A DNA stretch of 34,370 nucleotides from a bacterium (lineage in GTDB: Bacteria; Actinomycetota; Acidimicrobiia; Spongiisociales; Spongiisociaceae): positions 1 through 34,370 of the forward strand of contig JAPPGU010000004.1 of NCBI GenBank assembly GCA_028821265.1. Direction: 5' to 3'. Position 1 is the first letter of the stretch, and the number at the start of each line of letters is the position of its first letter. Made by a program: the position numbers and the translations under genes. The notes beneath the pieces were generated by a model, which worked only from the letters and a program-made list of their open reading frames with translations, made no database searches and was not told where the DNA came from. This document shows positions 6,464 to 14,077 of this stretch, one piece after another.

Positions 6464-8974
6464 TCAGCTCTTCATCCGGACGTCGTCCGGATCGAACAGA
6501 GGTCTGGAGCCGACCCGGGCCACCTTCACCGGGAACAGCTCGTTCTGGTACATGATCTGGAGACTACGGCCCTCCTGGGCGAACTCGGGCGGCAGGTAGC
6601 CCAGGAACAGGTACGTGTCGAGGGACGGCGACGCCCCGGCCGAGGTCACCCTCGAGACCCGACCCTTGCGGTCCACGATCCGGTCACCTTCCTGGGTGAG
6701 GATGGGCTCGTTCCCGCCCATCGGGAACCGGGCCACCCCTGACGTGGACACGTAGCTCTCCAGGGTCAGAGTGCAGCACACCGCGGCGGCCTCCTCGTCC
6801 CGGGCCTTCAGGTAGGCCTCCTTGCCCACGAAGTCGGCCTTCTTCACCAGGCGTCGGGCCAGGCCGGCTTCGACCGGGTTGTACTCGGACTCGAGCTCGG
6901 CGCCCATCAGCCGGTAACCCTTCTCCAGGCGACCGGTGGTTCCGTAGACGCCGGCGCCAACCGGCACCACTCCCAGGTCCTGGCCGGCCTCCCAGAGCGT
7001 CTCCCACAGCATCGGGGCGTGCTCCATGGCGGTGTACACCTCCCAGCCGAGATCGCCTACGTAGGAGATCCGGAACATGGTGACGGGGATCGAGCCGATG
7101 GTGGCGTGCTTCCAGGTTCCGTACGGGAATCCTTCGTGGGAGACGTCGTCATCGGTGACCCGCTCGACCAGGCGCCTGGCGTTGGGACCCCAGACGCCGA
7201 TGGTCGACATGGAAGAGGTTATGTCGGTGAAGGTGACGCAGTCGCTCTCCGGTAACCACTTCCTGAACCAGTAGGCGTCGCGGGCGCCGTCGAAACCGCC
7301 TGTTATGACCCGGAAATGGTCCTCTCCCATGCGCAGGATGGTCAGGTCGGAGCGGAACCCGCCCTCCTCGGTGAGCAAGGGTGTGTAGATGCCGCTCCCG
7401 ACCGGGCGGTCCACCTGGTTCACCGTCATGTACTGGACGAACTGGAGAGCGCCGGAACCCGTGATGTCGAAGATGGCGAACGCGGTCAGGTCGATCATGC
7501 CCACCCGGTCCCGAAGGGCGAGGTGCTCGGCGTTCTGGATCGGCGACCACCAGCGGCGGTCCCACTCGTGGGGGCGTTCGGGTATCCGGTCGCCGTACTC
7601 CTCGAGCAGGGGAGCGTTGGACTCGTACCAATGGGGTCGTTCCCATCCGCCGGCTTCGAAGTACACCGCCCCCAGCGCCGAGGTGGTGGCGTGAAGGGTG
7701 CTGACCCGGCTGTTACGCCGGCTGTCCCACTGCTCCCGCGGGTGGACGATGCCGTAGGTCTTGTTGAAGTGCTCCGCGCACCTGGCCAGGATGTGGCCCT
7801 CCGTCTTCATGTAGGGGTAGAAGCGGGCGATGTCAGAGGCGTGGGGGTCGATCTCGGGGTAGCCCTGCGTCATCCACTCGGCCAGCGCCCGCCCGGTGCC
7901 CGGACCTTCCTTGATCCAGATGGCGGCGCACGACCACAGGTTCTTGACCTCGGGCGTCTCACCCACCAACGGCATGGCGTCCGGGGTCAACGAGAGCAGT
8001 CCGTTGATGCCGTACTTGATCTCGGCATCGCCCAGGAAGGGCATCAACTCGACCGCCTGCTCGAGCTGCGGGTCGAAGTCGTCCATGGTCAGGGGAAGCT
8101 CGGTTGGTGACAGGCGGGCCTGCTCGATGGACGGGATGGTGTCGGGGTGATGGAAGATCGGCCGGTGGGCGTACGAACCGACCTCCATGGACCCGCCCGT
8201 CTGGCGCTCGTAGCAGAAGGTGTCCATGTCACGGACTATCGGGTATCCGATCTCGCTGTTCGTGGCCGACAGGATCTCGAGCGGGCCCACGTCGATCATC
8301 TGGTGGACAGCGGGAGTCAGGGGGATGGAGGCGCCCGCCATCCGGGCCAGGCGGGGTGACCAGACGCCGCAGGCGATGACCACGTACTCGCAGGCGATCC
8401 TTCCCTTGTTGGTGACCACCGCGCTGATCCGGCCCCGATCCGTCTCGATGTCCAGAACCTCGGTCACGGGATGGACCGACAGGGCGCCCAGCTGCTGGGC
8501 GTACTCCCGCATCAGCGTCCCGGCTCGCAACGAGTCCACCACGGACACGGTGGGTGAGAACCAACCGCCCAGGACCACATTGACGTCCAGGAACGGAACG
8601 AGCTCCTCGATTTCTTCCCGGTTCACCAGCCGGCTGTCGATGTCCCATGACTTGGCCGAAGTCATGCGGCGGTTCAACTCGTGCAAGCGGGCTTCGGTCC
8701 TGGCGACCTCCAGCCCTCCCGAGGTGACGCTCACACCCATCTCCTCGTACTGTTGCTGGCTGTCGAGGGTGAGGTGGGCCATCTCCTTGTTGTGGTCCAC
8801 CGGGTAGATGAAGTTGGAGGCGTGGCCGGTGGAGCCTCCCGGGTTTGGAAGGGGGCCCTTGTCGAGCTGGACGATGTCACGCCAGCCATGGGCAGCGAGG
8901 TGCTTCACCACCGAGTTCCCAACGATGCCGGCGCCGATCACGACCACTCGGGCGCTGGACGGGAAGTCGCTCAT
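6464..8974 (-). CDS. Dimethylglycine/sarcosine dehydrogenase-like flavoprotein with GcvT domain (1)
   Basis: The 836-residue protein has an N-terminal DAO-type FAD domain (VVVIGAGIVGNSVVKHL; about 1-375), a central FAO_M linker, a GcvT folate-binding domain (about 440-720) and a GcvT C-terminal barrel. This is the architecture of dimethylglycine and sarcosine dehydrogenases, which oxidise an N-methyl group and hand it to THF as methylene-THF. His51 in GGSTGHASN sits where DMGDH carries its covalent FAD (STWHAAG), but the Trp and Ala neighbours differ, so this is a divergent subgroup. A strong AGGAGG precedes the ATG. etfB and etfA follow in the operon as electron acceptor. The upstream region holds two paired 17-bp operators. 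The exact substrate is unknown. Confidence 0.85.
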   Translation of the reverse strand: MSDFPSSARVVVIGAGIVGNSVVKHLAAHGWRDIVQLDKGPLPNPGGSTGHASNFIYPVDHNKEMAHLTLDSQQQYEEMGVSVTSGGLEVARTEARLHELNRRMTSAKSWDIDSRLVNREEIEELVPFLDVNVVLGGWFSPTVSVVDSLRAGTLMREYAQQLGALSVHPVTEVLDIETDRGRISAVVTNKGRIACEYVVIACGVWSPRLARMAGASIPLTPAVHQMIDVGPLEILSATNSEIGYPIVRDMDTFCYERQTGGSMEVGSYAHRPIFHHPDTIPSIEQARLSPTELPLTMDDFDPQLEQAVELMPFLGDAEIKYGINGLLSLTPDAMPLVGETPEVKNLWSCAAIWIKEGPGTGRALAEWMTQGYPEIDPHASDIARFYPYMKTEGHILARCAEHFNKTYGIVHPREQWDSRRNSRVSTLHATTSALGAVYFEAGGWERPHWYESNAPLLEEYGDRIPERPHEWDRRWWSPIQNAEHLALRDRVGMIDLTAFAIFDITGSGALQFVQYMTVNQVDRPVGSGIYTPLLTEEGGFRSDLTILRMGEDHFRVITGGFDGARDAYWFRKWLPESDCVTFTDITSSMSTIGVWGPNARRLVERVTDDDVSHEGFPYGTWKHATIGSIPVTMFRISYVGDLGWEVYTAMEHAPMLWETLWEAGQDLGVVPVGAGVYGTTGRLEKGYRLMGAELESEYNPVEAGLARRLVKKADFVGKEAYLKARDEEAAAVCCTLTLESYVSTSGVARFPMGGNEPILTQEGDRIVDRKGRVSRVTSAGASPSLDTYLFLGYLPPEFAQEGRSLQIMYQNELFPVKVARVGSRPLFDPDDVRMKS

Positions 8975-9006
8975 TCCTGCCTCCTCTGCCTTCCCTGAGC
9001 CCTTCC

Positions 9007-9042
9007 GGTTCCACGATGCGGAACCTTCTTACGATACGGAAC
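9007..9042 (-). promoter_or_regulatory. Paired 17-bp operator sites in front of the dehydrogenase-etfBA operon
   Basis: Read on the minus strand, GTTCCGTATCGTAAGAA (9042-9026) and GTTCCGCATCGTGGAAC (9024-9008) start 18 bp apart. The second is the core of the perfect 6-bp inverted repeat GGTTCC/GGAACC (9007-9012 and 9020-9025). A -10-like TAGAAT (9049-9044) ends one base before the first site, so a bound protein would cover the transcription start. The same arrangement precedes the corrinoid operon at 15245-15279. The near-palindromic form is compatible with an IclR- or LacI-type dimer, but no such regulator gene is in the window. Confidence 0.6.
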
Positions 9043-9135
9043 GATTCTATCTATCGGGCGCGGGCTTTGCTTGTCCGATCAGGAGGGGTGAGCGGCGGTG
9101 GGGACGGCACCCGGAGGCGACCCGCGGCGGAGCCG

Positions 9136-9152
9136 GTTCCGCATCATGGGAG
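9136..9152 (+). promoter_or_regulatory. Upstream single copy of the 17-bp operator
   Basis: GTTCCGCATCATGGGAG differs from the site at 15263-15279 at only the last base. It lies about 130 bp upstream of the paired sites that front the dehydrogenase operon, a distance compatible with an auxiliary site for looping. It is between the end of the aminotransferase gene and the dehydrogenase promoter, in non-coding DNA. Confidence 0.5.
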
Positions 9153-9260
9153 CCATCCGGCGGGGTTGTCCGGCGCCTGGTCATTGTGGCCAACCAGTTG
9201 GTCCAACCCTCCGCGGCCTGTCATCACCGCCGCCCTCATGCGTCGGCGGCACCGTAGGAG

Positions 9261-10598
9261 TCATCCGGAGCTCCCGGTTCCCGGCCCGGCCGTCCGGCTC
9301 TGGCTTCGAGCCTCTTCACGGCAGGCGCGGTCCAGAGCCAGGGCGGTTGTCTCGAAGTGGTCATCCGAGTGGGCCGGGCTCACGAAGCGTCGCAGTCCGG
9401 GTATCACGTTGATCCCGTTGGCGAGCAGCGCCCGGTCGAGTCGGAGGTTGGCGGCCTGGTCCGAGGCCAGCAGGTCGGCGTAGCGTTCCGGGGGTCGGTC
9501 GATGTGGAGGATCTGCCACAGGGAGCCGGCTGTCGCCACCAGGGCTTGGCGACCGTGGTCGGCGAGCACCCGGGTAAGACGGCGCGACAGGCGCCGGGTC
9601 CGATCCGCCAAGTCCTCGTAGAAACCCGGCCGGCCGAGGATTTCGAGGGTGGCCAGCCCGGCCGCCGCCGCGAGGGGATTGCCGTGGAAGGTCCCCGACG
9701 TGTACACGAAGCGAGGCGTTCCCTTGAGCCGTGGGTTGGTCCGGTCGACCACGTCCGCCCGGCCGGCAACGCAAGACAGCGTCCCCCCGCCTCCGATGAT
9801 CTTGCCGAAGGCCGCCAGGTCGGGCGTCACGCCGAAGTAGCCCTGCGCGCCGCCGTAGGACAGGCGGAAGCCGGTTACCACCTCATCGAAGATCAGCAGC
9901 AGTCCGTGGCGGTCGCAGAAGCTCCGGAGCCCTTCGAGAAACCCGGGTAGGGGCCGGATGATGCGCTGGACCGGCTCGGCGATGATCCCCGCAACCCGGT
10001 CCGCTACCGGTGTGACCAGCCGATCGAGAGCCTCCAGGTCGTTGTACGGGACCACCATCACGGTATCCCTTACCGCACCCGGGGTTCCGGCGGTGAACGG
10101 TTTGCCGGTCGGGTAGTCGGCCGCGGTCGGGGCGGCGACCGCGATGCCCGCGTAGTCGTGGTTGCCGTGGAACCCGCCCTCGAATTTGACGATCAGGTCG
10201 CGGCCGGTGACCGCCCTGGCCATCCGCAGCGAGTAGGCCGTGGCCTCCGAGCCGGTGGTGGCGAAGACAATGCGCTCGGCGCACGGGATGGCGTCCACCA
10301 GTTGGGCGGCCAGTTCGATCGCCACGTCGGTCAGGGCTCCGTACTGGTGCATGGTCCGACCGGCCTGGCTGACGACGGCATCCACCACGGCAGGATGCTG
10401 GTGCCCCAGGATGAGCGCCCCCGCGCCCATCACGTAGTCCAGGTAGCGGTTGCCGTCCGTGTCGGTTATGTGGGCGCCCGAAGCGGACGCCACGGTGAAA
10501 CGAGGCCCCACCACGTTCGCATTGGCGCCCAGCGCTCCGCCGGGCAGGAGCGCCTCGGCGCGGGCCGGGTCGGTCGTGGGTCGGTCCCGGGGGTTCAT
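9261..10598 (-). CDS. Class III PLP aminotransferase (glutamate-1-semialdehyde aminomutase-like)
   Basis: This is a PLP enzyme of the class III fold (445 residues). Visible motifs are the cofactor-binding TTGSEATAYSLRMARA, the FEGGFHGNHDY stretch, LLIFDEVVTGFR with Asp238 for the pyridine nitrogen, and FGKIIGGGG with the Schiff-base Lys266. The sequence resembles glutamate-1-semialdehyde aminomutase, but hemL is not expected here: the ATG overlaps the stop of a sarcosine dehydrogenase-like gene (4 bp), so the enzyme belongs to amine catabolism. I infer that it transaminates the primary amine left after N-demethylation, such as an omega-amino acid; an aminomutase role cannot be excluded. No aldehyde dehydrogenase is nearby. 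The C-terminal 20 residues are Ser/Gly/Arg-rich and variable. Confidence 0.85.
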   Translation of the reverse strand: MNPRDRPTTDPARAEALLPGGALGANANVVGPRFTVASASGAHITDTDGNRYLDYVMGAGALILGHQHPAVVDAVVSQAGRTMHQYGALTDVAIELAAQLVDAIPCAERIVFATTGSEATAYSLRMARAVTGRDLIVKFEGGFHGNHDYAGIAVAAPTAADYPTGKPFTAGTPGAVRDTVMVVPYNDLEALDRLVTPVADRVAGIIAEPVQRIIRPLPGFLEGLRSFCDRHGLLLIFDEVVTGFRLSYGGAQGYFGVTPDLAAFGKIIGGGGTLSCVAGRADVVDRTNPRLKGTPRFVYTSGTFHGNPLAAAAGLATLEILGRPGFYEDLADRTRRLSRRLTRVLADHGRQALVATAGSLWQILHIDRPPERYADLLASDQAANLRLDRALLANGINVIPGLRRFVSPAHSDDHFETTALALDRACREEARSQSRTAGPGTGSSG

Positions 10599-13051
10599 CG
10601 GCGAGGCCTGACCGCGTCCGGATCCCAGACAGGACCGGGCAGGACGCTCGCCGGAGTCGGGGTGCCCAGCACCAGCACCTCGAGGTTGGTTCCCGGAACG
10701 TCGAGCCCGGGATCCACGTACGCCCAGGCCAGGCTGTGGCCCGTGGTGTGTCCATAGCCGGTGGTGGTCACCACCCCGACCCTCCGGTTCCTCATGAAGA
10801 CGCCCTCCCCGCCGAGCGGATCCGCATCCGTTACGTCCACGTCCAGCAAAGCTAGCTTCCATCGCGGGCTGCGTATGTTGGCGGCCAAGGCCTCACGACC
10901 GATGTAGCCGCGCTTGGCGGGATCGACGAACCTCATCAGCCCGGCCTCGTAGGCGGTCACCTCCTGGGTCATGTCGCCCGAGACCCGGTAGGCCTTCTCC
11001 ATGCGCATGGAGTTGAGGGCCAGGGATCCGAACGCCCCCAAGCCGTGGGCCGCGCCTGACCGGGTCACCGCGTCGAACACGACCGGCAGGTCCTCCATCG
11101 CCACATGGAGTTCCCATCCGAGTTCCCCTGTGAAGGACAACCGGAGCGCGAGGGCCCGTGCCCCGGCGATCTCCATGGAGCGCGCCGACAGCCACCCCCC
11201 GCCGGCGTTGGACAGGTCGGAACGGGTGAGAGGTTGGAGCACGTCGCGACTGCGGGGTCCTGCCAGCCCCAGCACGCCCATCTCGCTGGAGCGGTTGGTG
11301 ATACTGACCCGTTCCGGGCCTTCCGGGCCAAGACCCCATCCCGTCCTGCCGTCGAGAACGTGCGAGCGCATCCAGTCCAGAAACCGGAGTTCACCGGCTG
11401 CGGCGCCTACCAGGTAGAAGCGATCCTCGGCCAGCCGGGCGGCGGTGAACTCCGCCTCGACCATTCCGTGTTCGGTGAGCATGTACATCAGGCCGATCCG
11501 GCCCACCTCGGGCAGCCGGCCCGGCGTGAGGCGGTCGAGAAAGGCGGCGGCGTCCGGGCCCGCCACCTCGAACTTGGAGAAGGCGGTCAGGTCGGCCACC
11601 CCGGCCCGTTCCCGCACAGCCATCACCTCGCCGGCCACCGGAGCGAACCAACGAGCCCTCCGGAAGGAGTGATGATGCCGGGCCGGTGCTCCATTGCGGG
11701 CGAACCAGCGGGGCCGTTCCCACCCGAAGACCTCCTCGAACACCGCTCCCCGGGGGGCCATCCGGTCGTGGAGGGAGGACGTCTTGTGCGGGCGTCCTGC
11801 GGGACGGTCCAGGTCGGGAAAGGGAACCTCGTGGCGCAGCAGGTAATCCTCATGTGCCTTGGTCCGGTTGTAGGCCGGCGTGGCGAACTTTCCGAACCGG
11901 GAGGGATCGAAGGCGCGCAGGTTGAGCGTTGGGGCACCCCGCACCATCCAGATGGCGAGTTGACGGGTGGCGCCGGGACCCCAGGAGATGCCGACCTGCA
12001 CCCCGGTGCAGTACCAGTAGTTGGCGAGGCCGGGCGCGGGGCCGAGCAGCATGTTGCCGTCCGGGGGATGCGTGATCGCTCCGTGGACCTCCTTCACGAT
12101 TCCCGCGTCCGCCAGGACCGGTACCCGCTCGAAGGCTGCCTCGAGCCAGGGCGCCACCCGGTCGTAGTCGGGAGGGAACAGGTGATGGTCCGCCTCCCAG
12201 GGAGTGCCGTCCTCCCACACCGAGCGCGGATCCGCCTTCTCGTAGATACCGATGAGGCCGGCCCGCCTCTCCATCCTGATGTATCCCGACACGTGGGTGT
12301 CCTCGCGCAGTACCGGCAGCTCCTCCTCCAGGTCGGCGAAGGCCGGCACCTCCTCGGTCACGAAGTACTGGTGGGTCATCGGGATGACTGGCAGGTCCAC
12401 GGCCGGACCGGCCCAGGCCGCCACCTGGCGAGCGTACGTGCCGGCCGCGTTGACCACCTGTTCGCACACGTACGATCCGGCCTCTGTGTCCACCCGCCAG
12501 CGACCGTCCGGCAAGGCCGCCGTACAGGTGACCCTGGTGTGACGCCTGATGACGGCTCCTCTCCGCCGGGCGCCCTCCGCGAAGGCGAGCACGGCCCCCG
12601 CGGGATCGACATGACCGTCGTCCGGTGTGTGAAGCGCCCCAAGCACGCCGTCAAGATTGCAGAAGGGATGGAGTTCGGCGATCCGGTCGGGGCCGATCAA
12701 CTCCATGCGGTTCCCCACCCCGCGGCCCACCGACATGGTGTAGCGCAGCCAGTCCAGTTCATCCTCCCGGACCGCGAGCCGTAGCGATCCGGGCTGGTGC
12801 CAGCTGACCGGCCGGCCGGTTTCCGCTTCCAGATCGGCGTACTTGCGGGTTCCGTACCGGGTCATCCATGCCAAGCCGTAACTGGAGGTCGAATGGGTGA
12901 TCTGGCCGGCGGCGTGCCACGTGGACCCGGAGGCCAGTTCGCCCTTCTCGAGCAGCAGGCAGTCGCTCCAACCCTCAGCGGCCAGGTGATAGAGGAGCGA
13001 TGTGCCCATGATCCCCCCACCGATGATGATCGCCCGGGCGTCAGAGTTCAT
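10595..13051 (-). CDS. Dimethylglycine/sarcosine dehydrogenase-like flavoprotein with GcvT domain (2)
   Basis: This 818-residue paralogue of the gene at 6464-8974 has the same four-part order: DAO FAD domain (IIIGGGIMGTSLLYHLA), FAO_M linker, GcvT folate domain and GcvT C-terminal barrel. It keeps the canonical SGSTWHAAG motif with His46, the position that carries covalent FAD in DMGDH, and the following WHQPGSLRLA resembles DMGDH closely. It should oxidise a di- or monomethylated amine, transferring the C1 unit to THF and electrons to ETF. It is co-transcribed with the class III aminotransferase and divergent from an RpiR regulator, whose operators lie in the 108-bp gap. The two paralogues probably act on successive methyl groups or different substrates. 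Confidence 0.87.
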   Translation of the reverse strand: MNSDARAIIIGGGIMGTSLLYHLAAEGWSDCLLLEKGELASGSTWHAAGQITHSTSSYGLAWMTRYGTRKYADLEAETGRPVSWHQPGSLRLAVREDELDWLRYTMSVGRGVGNRMELIGPDRIAELHPFCNLDGVLGALHTPDDGHVDPAGAVLAFAEGARRRGAVIRRHTRVTCTAALPDGRWRVDTEAGSYVCEQVVNAAGTYARQVAAWAGPAVDLPVIPMTHQYFVTEEVPAFADLEEELPVLREDTHVSGYIRMERRAGLIGIYEKADPRSVWEDGTPWEADHHLFPPDYDRVAPWLEAAFERVPVLADAGIVKEVHGAITHPPDGNMLLGPAPGLANYWYCTGVQVGISWGPGATRQLAIWMVRGAPTLNLRAFDPSRFGKFATPAYNRTKAHEDYLLRHEVPFPDLDRPAGRPHKTSSLHDRMAPRGAVFEEVFGWERPRWFARNGAPARHHHSFRRARWFAPVAGEVMAVRERAGVADLTAFSKFEVAGPDAAAFLDRLTPGRLPEVGRIGLMYMLTEHGMVEAEFTAARLAEDRFYLVGAAAGELRFLDWMRSHVLDGRTGWGLGPEGPERVSITNRSSEMGVLGLAGPRSRDVLQPLTRSDLSNAGGGWLSARSMEIAGARALALRLSFTGELGWELHVAMEDLPVVFDAVTRSGAAHGLGAFGSLALNSMRMEKAYRVSGDMTQEVTAYEAGLMRFVDPAKRGYIGREALAANIRSPRWKLALLDVDVTDADPLGGEGVFMRNRRVGVVTTTGYGHTTGHSLAWAYVDPGLDVPGTNLEVLVLGTPTPASVLPGPVWDPDAVRPRR

Positions 13052-13058
13052 GCCTGGC

Positions 13059-13073
13059 CCGATCCAGGATCGG
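13059..13073. promoter_or_regulatory. Perfect 7+1+7 palindrome next to the dehydrogenase (2) start codon
   Basis: CCGATCCAGGATCGG is a perfect inverted repeat 8 bp upstream of the ATG of the minus-strand dehydrogenase gene. It could be an operator or a hairpin in the 5' leader that affects translation. No second copy was seen in the window. Confidence 0.35.
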
Positions 13074-13141
13074 ACGGACGGGAACAGGTATGAGGAACTG
13101 GAACCCGAACGGGCAAAACGTGCCGTGAGGGCTTCCTATCT

Positions 13142-13185
13142 GGTACGATTGTATGAATTATGAGCATGAACCGTACAATTGTACC
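13142..13185 (+). promoter_or_regulatory. Two palindromic operators at the rpiR promoter
   Basis: GTACAATTGTAC (13173-13184) is a perfect 12-bp palindrome, and GTACGATTGTAT (13143-13154) matches it at 10 of 12 positions. They start 30 bp apart, about three helical turns, and overlap the rpiR start codon and a -10-like TATGAAT at 13152. This is the expected layout for autoregulation by the RpiR protein and for control of the divergent dehydrogenase-aminotransferase operon. The downstream site lies inside the first codons of rpiR. Confidence 0.6.
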
Positions 13186-14077
13186 AGACACGGCCTCAGG
13201 GCTCGACCCGCTGCTTGAACACATGAGCGCGGCGATCGCGGACATGGCTCCGCAGGTCCGCAAGGCGACCGCCTTCGTGCTCGACCATCCCGACGAGGTC
13301 GGGTTCGCCACGGTGCGGGAGTTGGCAAATCTGGCGGAGGTGCATCCCAACACCCTGGTACGCATGGCTCGCGCGGTGGGCTTCGAGGGCTTCGACGACT
13401 TCCGCGAGCGGTTCCGCAACGAGTTGCGGAACCGCAGCCCGTTTCACGCCCGGGCCGTGTCGCTGCAGTTTATGTCGTCGGACGAGAGGCTCCCGGCCCT
13501 GTACGGGGAGATAGCCGCGGTCACGCTACAGAACCTGGAGCGGATGTTCACCGGCACCTCTGCTGCGGAGATGCAGGCGATCGCCGACCACATCGTCTGT
13601 TCCCGGCGTACTTACGTCATCGGTGTGGGCGCCAACTACGCCCTGGCCCACAACTTCGCCTACCTGGCCGGGATGGCCTTGGACAACGTGGTGGCGGTTC
13701 CGGGTGGCGGGAACGTGCCGATGGACGGCATCGTGAAAGCGGGTCCCGCGGACGTCGTGGTCGCCATGACCTTCGCCCCCTACCGGGTGGAAGTGGTGGA
13801 GGCGACCGGCGCCGCCCGGCGGCAGGGCGCCCGGGTGGTTGCGATCACGGACAGCCACGGCTCTCCCATCGCGGTGGGCGCCGACCATCTGATCCTCGCT
13901 CCGAGCGACACCCCGCAGTTCTTCCCCTCCACCCTGGCGGCGGCCGCCGCCCTCGAGACGCTGGTGTCGTTCATCGTGGCCGACGCCCCACCGGACGTGG
14001 TGGCGGCCGTAGACCTCATGCATCAACGCCGATACGATCTCGGTGTCTACTGGAAGCCGGACCGTGGGAACCACTGA
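13160..14077 (+). CDS. RpiR/MurR family transcriptional regulator (HTH + SIS domain)
   Basis: This 305-residue DNA-binding regulator has an N-terminal HTH_6 domain (about residues 15-90), with RKATAFVLDHPDEVGFATVRELANLAEVHPNTLVRMARAVGFEGF as the helix-turn-helix region given in part here: VRELANLAEVHPNTLVRMA. A C-terminal SIS domain (about 125-265; VIGVGANYALAHNFAY, VVAMTFAPYRVEVVEATGAA, VVAITDSHGSPIAVGADH) normally binds a phosphosugar but in some members senses other ligands. It is divergent from the dehydrogenase-aminotransferase operon and overlaps the Rieske oxygenase gene, so it probably controls both in response to an amine or its product. Two palindromes overlap its start. The ATG at 13160 is nearly on top of the promoter, so a short or leaderless transcript is likely. 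Confidence 0.88.
   Translation: MSMNRTIVPDTASGLDPLLEHMSAAIADMAPQVRKATAFVLDHPDEVGFATVRELANLAEVHPNTLVRMARAVGFEGFDDFRERFRNELRNRSPFHARAVSLQFMSSDERLPALYGEIAAVTLQNLERMFTGTSAAEMQAIADHIVCSRRTYVIGVGANYALAHNFAYLAGMALDNVVAVPGGGNVPMDGIVKAGPADVVVAMTFAPYRVEVVEATGAARRQGARVVAITDSHGSPIAVGADHLILAPSDTPQFFPSTLAAAAALETLVSFIVADAPPDVVAAVDLMHQRRYDLGVYWKPDRGNH

Noticed and set aside
9261-10598. hemL (glutamate-1-semialdehyde aminomutase for haem synthesis)
   Set aside because: Sequence similarity alone suggests it, but the overlap with an amine dehydrogenase gene and the absence of other haem genes favour a catabolic aminotransferase.
13085-13110. GTTCC-rich stretch on the minus strand before the second dehydrogenase, resembling the 17-bp operator
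   Set aside because: The best alignment to the consensus matches only 10 of 17 positions and lacks the paired geometry.
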